Assembly: GCA_023512375.1 (NCBI GenBank)
Contig: JAILZS010000001.1
Coordinates: forward strand, 1 to 64,000
Source of the DNA: Bacillota bacterium
Lineage (GTDB): Bacteria > Bacillota > Sulfobacillia > JAJZYS01 > JAILZS01
Direction of reading: 5' to 3'
Length of the DNA: 64,000 nt
Shown here: piece after piece, positions 57,332-64,000 of the stretch
Position numbering within the stretch: position 1 is the first letter of the stretch
Layout: each line of letters starts with the position of its first letter
Made by a program: the position numbers and the translations under genes
The notes under the pieces: generated by a model
What the model was told of the DNA's origin: nothing
Database searches by the model: none
What the model saw: only the letters and a program-made list of their open reading frames with translations

Positions 57332-58072
57332 ATGCTGCGAGGCCTGTACACCGCCGCCAGCGGCCTCCTCGCCGACCAGGCGTGGCAACAGGCCGTGGGC
57401 AACAACCTCGACAACGCGAACACGCCCGGGTACAAGGCGGACCGGACGGTGATCGGCGAGTTCGGCGCCGTGCTGGTGACGCGCCTGGGCGCGGGCGGGG
57501 TGGGGGTGGTGGGCGAGGGGGCGGCGGTGGCCTCCTCCACCCCGGATCTCGCGAGCGGTCCCATCGACCCCACGGGTCGCGCCCTCGATGTGGCGCCGGT
57601 GGGCGGCGCCTGGCTCGCCGTGCGCACCCCCCAGGGGGTGCGCTACACGCAGGACGGCGCCCTGGCGGTGAACGCGGCAGGGCTCCTCGTGGGGGCGCAG
57701 GGCTACCCCGTGGTGGGGGCGGGGGGCGCCCCCATCCGCGTGCCGGCGGGGGCGGCGGCGAGCATCGGCGCCGACGGCACGGTGTATGCCGACGGGCGCC
57801 CCGTGGGACGCCTCCTGCTCACCGCGTTCGCCCGCCCCGCCCTCCTCTCCGCCCAGGGGGACGGCCTCTTCCAGGCCCCGGCGGGCGCGGGGGCGCGACC
57901 GTTCGCGCCGGGCACGGCCGTCGTGCCCGGCGCCCTGGAGGGTTCGAACGTCAACGAATCGCTCCTCACCAGCCAGCTCGTGCAGGTGCAGGCCGCCTTC
58001 CAGGCCGACCAGGAGAGCGTGCGCACCGACACCGCCACCTTCGGCCAACTCCTCCAGAACCTCGGGAAGTGA
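57332..58072 (+). CDS. Flagellar basal-body rod protein, FlgF/FlgG family (second copy)
   Basis: 246 aa. It begins [16 protein letters not shown], the classic start of FlgF/FlgG, and has [15 protein letters not shown] at about 26-40; it ends [27 protein letters not shown], with the SNVN motif of axial proteins. ATG 57332 is chosen since AGGGGGG ends about seven bases upstream, while ATG 57326 touches it. It pairs with the copy at 54938 to make the two FlgF/FlgG-type rod proteins usually found. Assignment between the two names is open. Confidence 0.87.
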   Translation: MLRGLYTAASGLLADQAWQQAVGNNLDNANTPGYKADRTVIGEFGAVLVTRLGAGGVGVVGEGAAVASSTPDLASGPIDPTGRALDVAPVGGAWLAVRTPQGVRYTQDGALAVNAAGLLVGAQGYPVVGAGGAPIRVPAGAAASIGADGTVYADGRPVGRLLLTAFARPALLSAQGDGLFQAPAGAGARPFAPGTAVVPGALEGSNVNESLLTSQLVQVQAAFQADQESVRTDTATFGQLLQNLGK

Positions 58073-58077
58073 CGGAC

Positions 58078-58659
58078 ATGGCGGCAGGACCCCAGGCGGT
58101 GGGACCCGGCGGCGCGGGGCCGGGAGGGACGGCGCCCGCGCTGCCTCCGACCCTCCCCGGCGGGCGCTACCCCCTCTTCCCCTCCCTCCTCTCCCCGCCG
58201 GCGCCGCCGGCCGCGGTGGGGAGCGGTCCGGGGGCGACCGGGGCGGCCCCCCTCGGCGCCGCCCCCCAGCCCCCCTCCGACCTGGCGGCCCTCATCGACC
58301 GGGCGGCGCTCGCCCACGGCCTACCTCCCCGCCTGCTGGCGGCCTTGGTGCAGGAGGAGTCCGGCTTCGACCCCAACGCCCGTTCCCGCGCCGGGGCCAT
58401 GGGACTGACGCAGCTCATGCCGGCCACGGCCGCCGCCCTCGGGGTGAGCGACCCTTGGAACCCGGCCGAGAACCTCGACGCCGGCGCCGCCTATCTGGCG
58501 GGCCTCATCGATCGGTACGGCGGCAACGTGCCGCTCGCCTTGGCGGCGTACAACGCCGGCCCCGGGGCGGTGGCCGAGTGGGGCGGCATCCCGCCCTACC
58601 CCGAGACCCAGCGCTACGTGCGAAACGTGCTCGCCCTGGCGGGGATGGCCCAGACCTGA
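58078..58659 (+). CDS. Lytic transglycosylase (SLT-domain) protein
   Basis: 193 aa. The first 65 residues are Pro/Gly/Ala-rich and likely disordered; residues 75-190 form an SLT lysozyme-like domain with [20 protein letters not shown], catalytic Glu94, then [14 protein letters not shown] and [13 protein letters not shown]. It has no standard signal peptide, so export may go through the flagellar secretion apparatus as with FlgJ-type enzymes. Its place between rod genes suggests it opens peptidoglycan for the growing rod. ATG 58078 lies six bases after the upstream stop. Confidence 0.87.
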   Translation: MAAGPQAVGPGGAGPGGTAPALPPTLPGGRYPLFPSLLSPPAPPAAVGSGPGATGAAPLGAAPQPPSDLAALIDRAALAHGLPPRLLAALVQEESGFDPNARSRAGAMGLTQLMPATAAALGVSDPWNPAENLDAGAAYLAGLIDRYGGNVPLALAAYNAGPGAVAEWGGIPPYPETQRYVRNVLALAGMAQT

Positions 58660-58715
58660 GGGCGGGGCGGGCCGGCGACCCAGGCCGGCCCACCGGATAG
58701 GGAGGAGGAGAGACG

Positions 58716-59669
58716 ATGCTGCGTTCCCTGTCGACGGCCGTGAGCGGCCTGGACACCGAGCAGACGGCCATGGACATCACGGGCAACAACATCGCCAACG
58801 CCAGCACCACGGGCTTCAAGTCGACCGACGTGCAGTTCGGGTCGCTCCTGAGCCAGGTGATCACGGACGGAACCGTGCCCAACGCCTCCGCCGCCGCGGG
58901 CGGCAGCAACCCGCAGGCCGTCGGGTTGGGCGTGGGCATCGCGGGCATGAACCAGCAGATGGGCCAGGGGAGCATCGAGGAGACGGGCGTGCCCACCGAC
59001 CTCGCCCTGCAGGGCAACGGCTTCTTCCTCCTCAGCTCGGGTCAGGGCGACTTCTTGTCCCGGGCGGGGGACATGCAGCTGGACGCCGACGGCCATCTGG
59101 TGGAGGGGGCGACGGGCTGGACGGTGCAGGGCTGGTCGGCGCTCACGAACCCGCCGACCAACCCGCCGAGCCTCAACAACTGGACCACCCCCACCCCGAC
59201 GCTGGTGAACACCACCACCGGGTTCGGCAACATCACCATCCCCAGCCAGATCCAGGGCAACGGCAACCAGGGGACGACCGCCGGCACCACCTACAGCCTG
59301 CAGAGCTTCGCCATCAACGCCGACGGCACGGTGACGGGGGTGTACGCCGCCACGACCGCGGGCACGACGACCACGGTGAGCGTCACCCTGGGCCAGATCG
59401 CGGTCGCCGCCGTGCCCAACCCGGGCGGCCTCATCCCGGCAGGCAACACGGCCTACACCGTCGGTCCCAACGCGGGCGCGCCCTACTACAGCGTGCCGGG
59501 CGACAACGGCGTGGCCCGCATCACGGCCGGGGCGCTGGAGATGTCCAACGTCAACCTGGCCCAGGAGATGAGCAACCTCGTCACCTTCGAGGCCGGCTAC
59601 CAGGCGGACGCGAAGGTGATCTCCACCGCCCAGCAGCTCATCCAGGCGCTGCTGGCCATGAAGCAGTGA
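58716..59669 (+). CDS. flgE: Flagellar hook protein (FlgE-like, short)
   Basis: 317 aa. N-terminus MLRSLSTAVSGLDTEQTAMDITGNN with IANASTTGFKSTDVQFGSLL is FlgE-like, and the C-terminus EMSNVNLAQEMSNLVTFEAGYQADAKVI matches hook proteins. The outer domain is small: hook proteins are usually 400 aa or more, so this would make a thin hook, or it could be an FlgG-type distal rod protein. The central part is rich in Thr, Asn, Pro and Gly (for example NPPTNPPSLNN). GGGAGGAGG precedes ATG 58716. Confidence 0.78.
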   Translation: MLRSLSTAVSGLDTEQTAMDITGNNIANASTTGFKSTDVQFGSLLSQVITDGTVPNASAAAGGSNPQAVGLGVGIAGMNQQMGQGSIEETGVPTDLALQGNGFFLLSSGQGDFLSRAGDMQLDADGHLVEGATGWTVQGWSALTNPPTNPPSLNNWTTPTPTLVNTTTGFGNITIPSQIQGNGNQGTTAGTTYSLQSFAINADGTVTGVYAATTAGTTTTVSVTLGQIAVAAVPNPGGLIPAGNTAYTVGPNAGAPYYSVPGDNGVARITAGALEMSNVNLAQEMSNLVTFEAGYQADAKVISTAQQLIQALLAMKQ

Positions 59670-60025
59670 TGGCGGCCCAGGGCGTGGACGGCCTTCTGGC
59701 CCAGGCGCTCGCGGTCACCGACCTGCGCACGCGCGTGCTCGCGAACGACGTGGCCAACGCCAACACCCCGGGCTTCCAGGCCCAAGACGCGACGTTCGCC
59801 GCCGTCCTGCGGGCGCAGATGGGCCTGGGGCCGGGGCCCGACCCCCTCCAAGGGGTGGTGTTCGCCTCGCCCGGGCTCATGACGCCCAACGGCAACGGCG
59901 TCGACCTGGAGGCCACCATGGTGGCCCTGCAGCAGACGGTGACGGCCAGCCAGGGCATCGGCCAGACCCTGGCCGACCACTTCCAGACGCAGCAGAACGT
60001 CATCACCACCCTCGAGGGTGCCTAG
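59666..60025 (+). CDS. flgB: Flagellar basal-body rod protein FlgB
   Basis: 119 aa, FlgB size. LLAQALAVTDLRTRVLANDVANANTPGFQAQD covers about residues 10-41 and is the rod-protein signature as found in FlgB; the C-terminal helix region follows a short beta loop. It forms the proximal rod with FlgC and FliE. Its start overlaps the hook gene stop; ATG 59669 is an equal alternative to GTG 59666. flgC, which nearly always follows flgB, is not here. Confidence 0.85.
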   Translation: MMAAQGVDGLLAQALAVTDLRTRVLANDVANANTPGFQAQDATFAAVLRAQMGLGPGPDPLQGVVFASPGLMTPNGNGVDLEATMVALQQTVTASQGIGQTLADHFQTQQNVITTLEGA

Positions 60026-60053
60026 CCGGCGGGGGTAGGGAAGGAGGGGGCGC

Positions 60054-60356
60054 ATGGGCGTACCCGGGGTGGGCGCGCTGGGGTCGGCGCTGACGGCCGT
60101 CTCCGGCGCGCCGGCGGCGGGCGGGGGCGCGGGGGGCGCCGGCTTCGGCCAGGCGCTGGCCGGCGAGCTGACCCGCCTGGCGCAGGAGACGAGCACCGCC
60201 AACAGCCTGGCCACCCAGTTCGCCACCGGCGGAGGGGCCAACCTGGCCGCGGTCATGGTGGCCACAGCCCAGGCGGACCTGGCGGTGGAGGGCGTCTCCA
60301 CCGTGCTGGCCAAGGCGCTGTCGGCCTACCAGACGGTCATGCAGATGTCGGTCTAG
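60054..60356 (+). CDS. fliE: Flagellar hook-basal body complex protein FliE
   Basis: 100 aa. GFGQALAGELTRLAQETSTANSLA and the C-terminal helix AVMVATAQADLAVEGVSTVLAKALSAYQTVMQMSV (split over residues 65-100) are the FliE pattern, with the normal QMSV-type terminus. It joins the MS ring to the rod. In most Bacillota fliF follows at once; here fliG comes 56 bases later. GGAGGG upstream supports ATG 60054. Confidence 0.9.
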   Translation: MGVPGVGALGSALTAVSGAPAAGGGAGGAGFGQALAGELTRLAQETSTANSLATQFATGGGANLAAVMVATAQADLAVEGVSTVLAKALSAYQTVMQMSV

Positions 60357-60412
60357 GGACACGGACGCGTACGGCCGCGCGGTGCGGCGCGGCGGGTCGG
60401 GGGTGAGGGGCG

Positions 60413-61426
60413 GTGGCGGACACGTCGCTGGTGCTGACCGGGCGCCAGAAGGCGGCCGTCCTCCTGCTCGGCCTGGGGCCCGAGCTCGCGGCCCAGGTGC
60501 TCAAGCACATGAGCGACGCGGAGATCGAGGAGCTGACGCTGGCCGTGGCCAGCCCGCCCCCCATCGACCGCGAGGGCCGGGACGCGGTGTTCCGGGAGTT
60601 CGCCCAACTGCTCGAGGCCCACACGTACGTGGCCTCCGGCGGGCTGCACTACGCCCAAGACGTGCTCGAGCGCGCCCTGGGCACCAGCCGGGCGCTGGAG
60701 ATCATCCACCGCCTCACGAGCGCCATCCAGGGTCGGCCCTTCGAGGTGGCCCGGCGCGCCGACCCTCTGCAGCTGCTCACCTTCCTGCAGGGCGAGCACC
60801 CCCAGACGATCGCTCTCGTCCTCAGCTACATCGCCCCCGACCAGGCGTCGCAGGTGCTCAAGGCGCTGCCGCCCGACGTCCAGGCCAACGTGGCCCAGCG
60901 CATCGCCCGCATGGACCGGACCTCGCCCGACGTGGTGCGCGAGGTGGAGCGGGTGCTCGAGACCAAGATCGCCTCCCTCATGACGGCGGACTTCTCCACC
61001 CCCGGGGGGATCGACGTGGTGGTGAACCTCCTCAACCGGGTCGACAGAGGCACGGAAAAGGCCATCATGGGCCACCTCGAGCAGAACTCGCCCGACCTGG
61101 CGGAGGAGATCAAGCGGCGCATGTTCCTGTTCGAGGACATCGCCCGCCTCGACGACCGCTTCGTCCAGCGTATCCTGCGCGACGTCGACAACCACGACAT
61201 GACGTTGGCGCTCAAGGGTGCGAGCGACGCCATCCAGCAGAAGTTCCTGAGCAACGTCTCCAGCCGCGTGGCCGAGCAGGTGCGCGAGGACCTGCAGTAC
61301 CTGGGTCCCGTGCGCCTGCGCGACGTGGAGGAGGCGCAGCGCCGCATCGTGGCCGTCGTGCGCCAGCTGGAGGAGGCGGGGGAGATCATCATCGCCCGCG
61401 GGGGTGAGGACGATGTCGTGGTCTAG
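60413..61426 (+). CDS. fliG: Flagellar motor switch protein FliG
   Basis: 337 aa, complete. LTGRQKAAVLLLGLGPELAAQVLKHM is the N-terminal start (FliF-binding domain), EHPQTIALVLSYI the middle-domain EHPQ motif, and FEDIARLDDRFVQRILRDVDNHDM the C-terminal torque region with charged residues facing MotA. The cytoplasmic rotor ring binds FliF, which makes the absence of fliF beside it notable. GTG 60413 has GGTGAGGGG upstream. fliH follows with overlap. Confidence 0.96.
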   Translation: MADTSLVLTGRQKAAVLLLGLGPELAAQVLKHMSDAEIEELTLAVASPPPIDREGRDAVFREFAQLLEAHTYVASGGLHYAQDVLERALGTSRALEIIHRLTSAIQGRPFEVARRADPLQLLTFLQGEHPQTIALVLSYIAPDQASQVLKALPPDVQANVAQRIARMDRTSPDVVREVERVLETKIASLMTADFSTPGGIDVVVNLLNRVDRGTEKAIMGHLEQNSPDLAEEIKRRMFLFEDIARLDDRFVQRILRDVDNHDMTLALKGASDAIQQKFLSNVSSRVAEQVREDLQYLGPVRLRDVEEAQRRIVAVVRQLEEAGEIIIARGGEDDVVV

Positions 61427-62114
61427 CGCGCGCGCCCGCGACGGGTGGGGCGGCCGGCTGGTGAAGGCGCGGGCGGTGGTCGTCCTGCCGGAGGCGGAGG
61501 GCGTCCCGCTCGCTCCGCCCGAACCGCCGCCCGCGCCCGGCGGGGCGGAGGAGGCGGCGGAGGCCGCCCGCGCCCTCCTGGCCGAGGCGCAGGCGGCGCG
61601 GGCGCGGGCCGAGGAGGAGGGCCGCCGGGAGGGCTACCGCGCAGGGGAACGCGAGGGGTACGCGGACGGCCTGAGGCGCGCGAGCGAGGAGGGGCGGGCG
61701 GTGATCGCGGAGGCGCAGGCGGAGGCGCGGGAGATCCGCGAGGGCGCGGCACGCGAGCTCGGACGCCTGGCGTGCGAGATCGCCAGCCACCTCATGGGGG
61801 TGGCGGTGCGCTTCGACCCCGACCTGGTGGAGGAGCGGGTGATCCACATCCTGGCCGACAGCCAGCCCCTGGGGGTGGTGGAGGTGGCGGTGCACCCGCA
61901 TGACCTGAGGGCGGCGCGGGCGGCCAAGCACCGGTGGGCGACGGAGATGGCGGGCGAGCTGGAGGTGTCCGTGGTGCCCGACCCCGACCTGGCCCCCGGG
62001 GCCTGCCGAGTGCGCACGCGGGGCGGGGACGTGGAGTGGGATTGGCCCCAGCGCCTGGCCGACATCGACCAGGCCATGCAGGAGGTGGCGCGCCGCCATG
62101 GCCTTGACGGTTGA
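61413..62114 (+). CDS. fliH: Flagellar assembly protein FliH
   Basis: 233 aa. A variable Pro/Ala start, then a long Glu/Arg/Ala coiled coil (about 45-115) including EGRREGYRAGEREGYADGLRRA, whose GxxxG-type repeats are characteristic of FliH, then a C-terminal domain (about 120-225) that binds the ATPase. FliH regulates FliI in the type III export gate. The chosen ATG 61413 or GTG 61404 both overlap fliG. The stop overlaps fliI by 17 bases. Confidence 0.88.
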   Translation: MSWSSARARDGWGGRLVKARAVVVLPEAEGVPLAPPEPPPAPGGAEEAAEAARALLAEAQAARARAEEEGRREGYRAGEREGYADGLRRASEEGRAVIAEAQAEAREIREGAARELGRLACEIASHLMGVAVRFDPDLVEERVIHILADSQPLGVVEVAVHPHDLRAARAAKHRWATEMAGELEVSVVPDPDLAPGACRVRTRGGDVEWDWPQRLADIDQAMQEVARRHGLDG

Positions 62115-63459
62115 GGAGAGCTTGGCGCGCCGGGCGGGCCTGCGCCGGCGGTCGATCCTGGCCGCCATGGCCGAGCGCGCCCGCGCCGTGCCGCCCAAGC
62201 GGGCGGTGGGGCGGGTGACACGCCTGACGGGGCTCATGATCGAGTCCGTCGGGCCGCGCGCCAAGGTGGGCGACCGGGCGGACGTGTGGACGCCCGAGGG
62301 GCCCATGCCGGCCGAGGTGGTGGGCTTCCGCGACGGGCGCGTGCTCCTCATGCCCCTGGGGGACGGGCGCCAGATCGGCCCCGGGGCGAGGGTGGTGGCG
62401 CACGACCGCCCGTTCGGGGTGCGCGTCGGCCCCGCTCTCCTGGGCCGGGTGCTGGACGGGCTGGGCCGACCCATGGACGGCGGACCCCCCCTTGCCGGGG
62501 AGTGGCGGGAGGTGGAGCGGCGCCCCCCCTCCCCCCTGGAGCGGCCGCGCATCGACCGCCCCCTGGGGACGGGGGTGCGGGCCGTGGACGCCCTGTGCAC
62601 GGTGGGACGGGGACAGCGCGTGGGCATCTTCGCGGGCAGCGGCGTAGGCAAGTCGACGCTCCTCGGCATGCTGGCGAGGGGCACGCAGGCGGACGTGACG
62701 GTCATCGCCCTGGTGGGGGAGCGGGGTCGGGAGGTGCGCCAGTTCGTCGACCAGACGCTGGGGGCCGAGGCGCTCGCCCGTTCCGTGGTCGTGGCGGCCA
62801 CCTCGGACACGCCGGCGCGCGTGCGCATCCGCGCCGCCCACGTGGCCACGACGGTGGCGGAGCACTTCCGCGACCAGGGGATGGACGTGCTCTTCATCAT
62901 GGACTCCGTCACGCGCTACGCCATGGCGCTGCGGGAGGTGGGCCTGGCCGTGGGCGAACCCCCCACCACCCGCGGCTACACCCCGTCGGTGTTCGCCGAG
63001 CTGCCGCGCCTCATGGAGCGGGCGGGGCGGGCGGCGCACGGCTCCATCACCGCCTTCTACACGGTGCTCGTGGACGGCGACGACATGAGCGAGCCGATCG
63101 CCGACGCCGTGCGCTCCATCCTGGACGGGCACCTGGTGCTGTCGCGCGCCCTGGCGGAGCGCGGCCACTACCCGCCCCTGGACCCCCGCCAGAGCCTCAG
63201 CCGGCTCATGCCGGAGGTGGCGGGTTCGGACCACCTGGGGCACGCGGCCGAGGTGCGCCGCATGTGGTCGCTGTACGAGGAGTCGGCGGACCTCATCCGC
63301 ATCGGCGCCTACGCCCCCGGCACCAGCCCCGAGCTGGACCGGGCGGTGGCGGCGCGGCCCCAGATCGAGGCCTTCCTGCGCCAAGGGGTGGGCGAGAGCG
63401 CCCCCTACGAGGAGACCCTCCGGCGCCTGGCCGACCTGGTCGGGGGGTGGGGCGCGTGA
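62098..63459 (+). CDS. fliI: Flagellum-specific ATPase FliI
   Basis: 453 aa. Walker A GSGVGKST at 180-187, the FliI/F1-type segment LVGERGREVRQFVDQTLG and Walker B-containing DVLFIMDSVTRYAMALREVG identify it. It powers unfolding and export of flagellar substrates. It starts inside the end of fliH and ends in a GTGA overlap with fliJ, so fliH, fliI and fliJ are translated as a unit. Confidence 0.96.
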   Translation: MALTVEESLARRAGLRRRSILAAMAERARAVPPKRAVGRVTRLTGLMIESVGPRAKVGDRADVWTPEGPMPAEVVGFRDGRVLLMPLGDGRQIGPGARVVAHDRPFGVRVGPALLGRVLDGLGRPMDGGPPLAGEWREVERRPPSPLERPRIDRPLGTGVRAVDALCTVGRGQRVGIFAGSGVGKSTLLGMLARGTQADVTVIALVGERGREVRQFVDQTLGAEALARSVVVAATSDTPARVRIRAAHVATTVAEHFRDQGMDVLFIMDSVTRYAMALREVGLAVGEPPTTRGYTPSVFAELPRLMERAGRAAHGSITAFYTVLVDGDDMSEPIADAVRSILDGHLVLSRALAERGHYPPLDPRQSLSRLMPEVAGSDHLGHAAEVRRMWSLYEESADLIRIGAYAPGTSPELDRAVAARPQIEAFLRQGVGESAPYEETLRRLADLVGGWGA

Positions 63460-63944
63460 CGGAGGAGAGGCTGGGGCGCCTCGTGCGCCTGCGCCGGGCC
63501 GCCACGCGGGAGCGGGCGCTGGCGGTGGCGCGGGAGGAGCGGCGCCTGGGGGCGGAGCGGCGGGCGTGGACGGCGGCGGGCGCCGCCCAGGCCCGCCTGC
63601 GCGCCGCCATGGCGGAGGTGGCGGACGGCGGCCCGGTGGACGGCGCCACCCTCGCCGACCGCCACCGCCGGGCCGAGAGCGGGGTGCGGGCGGCGGTACG
63701 CCAGCTGCGCCGGGTCATGGAGGCGGAGCGGCTGGTGGAGGAGGCGCGGCGCGCGGTGCGGGCGGCGCGCGTGGAGGAGGCGCGCCTGGAGGCGCTTCTT
63801 GCCCAGGCCGTGCAGCGCCGGCGCGAATCCGAGGCACGGTCCGAGGCGCGTGAGCACGACGAGCTGGCGGTGGCCCGCCGGCGCCACCGCCCGGTCCCTT
63901 GGCCGGCACCGGCCGAGGCGGAGAGGGGAGGCGAGGGAAGGTGA
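63456..63944 (+). CDS. fliJ: Flagellar export chaperone FliJ
   Basis: 162 aa, almost wholly a charged coiled coil rich in Arg, Glu and Ala, as FliJ is. Sequence conservation is low in this family, so the call rests on size, coiled-coil nature and position right after fliI. It would sit in the central pore of the FliI ring. GTG 63456 overlaps the fliI stop; its own stop overlaps the next GTG. Confidence 0.8.
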   Translation: MTEERLGRLVRLRRAATRERALAVAREERRLGAERRAWTAAGAAQARLRAAMAEVADGGPVDGATLADRHRRAESGVRAAVRQLRRVMEAERLVEEARRAVRAARVEEARLEALLAQAVQRRRESEARSEAREHDELAVARRRHRPVPWPAPAEAERGGEGR

Positions 63945-64000
63945 CGACAGCGATCGCGGCGGCGGGGGCGGCCGTCTCCGGAAGCGGGGCGGCGGCGAGG
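63941..64000 (+). CDS. Start of a further flagellar-operon gene (3' end outside window)
   Basis: GTG 63941 overlaps the fliJ stop in GTGA and opens a frame that runs to the window edge without a stop (20 codons, Ala/Gly-rich). In many Bacillota a hook-length control gene (fliK) follows fliJ, and fliK proteins often begin with low-complexity sequence, so that is the likely identity. Too little is visible to confirm. Confidence 0.45.
   Translation, partial: MTTAIAAAGAAVSGSGAAAR

Overview
The window is a very GC-rich (about three quarters G+C by eye), gene-dense bacterial chromosome segment with no rRNA, tRNA, CRISPR array or insertion sequence that I could see. GTG starts and ATGA/GTGA stop-start overlaps are very common. 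A YunC/DUF1805 protein, a YtxH-type protein, Hsp33, an SLH-domain surface protein and a flgB-fliE-fliG-fliH-fliI-fliJ block suggest a motile, aerobically respiring, high-GC member of the Bacillota (Thermaerobacter/Sulfobacillus/Limnochordia-like). That placement is inference and I would not go to genus level.

Layout. 1-6449: end of an anti-sigma factor, a LysR regulator, a TDT-family anion exporter, MntH, a protein of unknown function coupled to a tandem ThyX-like protein. 6628-8117: a DUF929 thioredoxin-like protein plus a VKOR homologue, a likely disulfide-forming pair. 8145-11822: argG-argH-argF on the minus strand behind a promoter with TGCA repeats resembling ARG boxes. 11946-19476: DUF1805 protein, MurJ, a large SLH/Ig-like/TIM-barrel surface protein, and an OmpR-type two-component pair. 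19528-24323: an overlapping four-gene operon of two alkaline-phosphatase-superfamily phosphodiesterases, APS kinase with an unusual C-terminal extension, and ATP sulfurylase. 24292-29620: diguanylate cyclase, class V aminotransferase, A-type Fe-S carrier, Hsp33 and a possible DUF2993 lipid-binding protein.

29693-43584 is a complete 14-gene complex I operon (nuoA to nuoN in canonical order) behind a good promoter. 43584-49144 holds an acetyltransferase, an M20 amidohydrolase, a DUF255 thioredoxin-domain protein, a ROK sugar kinase and GAPDH. 49149-54664 contains small envelope proteins, a YtxH protein, a GT4 glycosyltransferase, FolB, a FolK-BirA fusion and an ornithine-cyclodeaminase-like enzyme. 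54938 to the end is a flagellar operon (rod/hook proteins, MotA, MotB, a lytic transglycosylase, FlgE-like, FlgB, FliE, FliG, FliH, FliI, FliJ and the start of a further gene) that lacks flgC and fliF at their usual places.

The most unusual items are the FolK-BirA fusion, the tandem ThyX-like protein whose two halves keep different parts of the ThyX signature, the APS kinase carrying a ribbon-helix-helix-like segment plus a phosphatase-family C-terminal tail inside a phosphodiesterase/sulfate-activation operon, a possible translation-coupled leader peptide in front of murJ, and a promoter at 49412-49440 whose -10 box lies inside a perfect palindrome.
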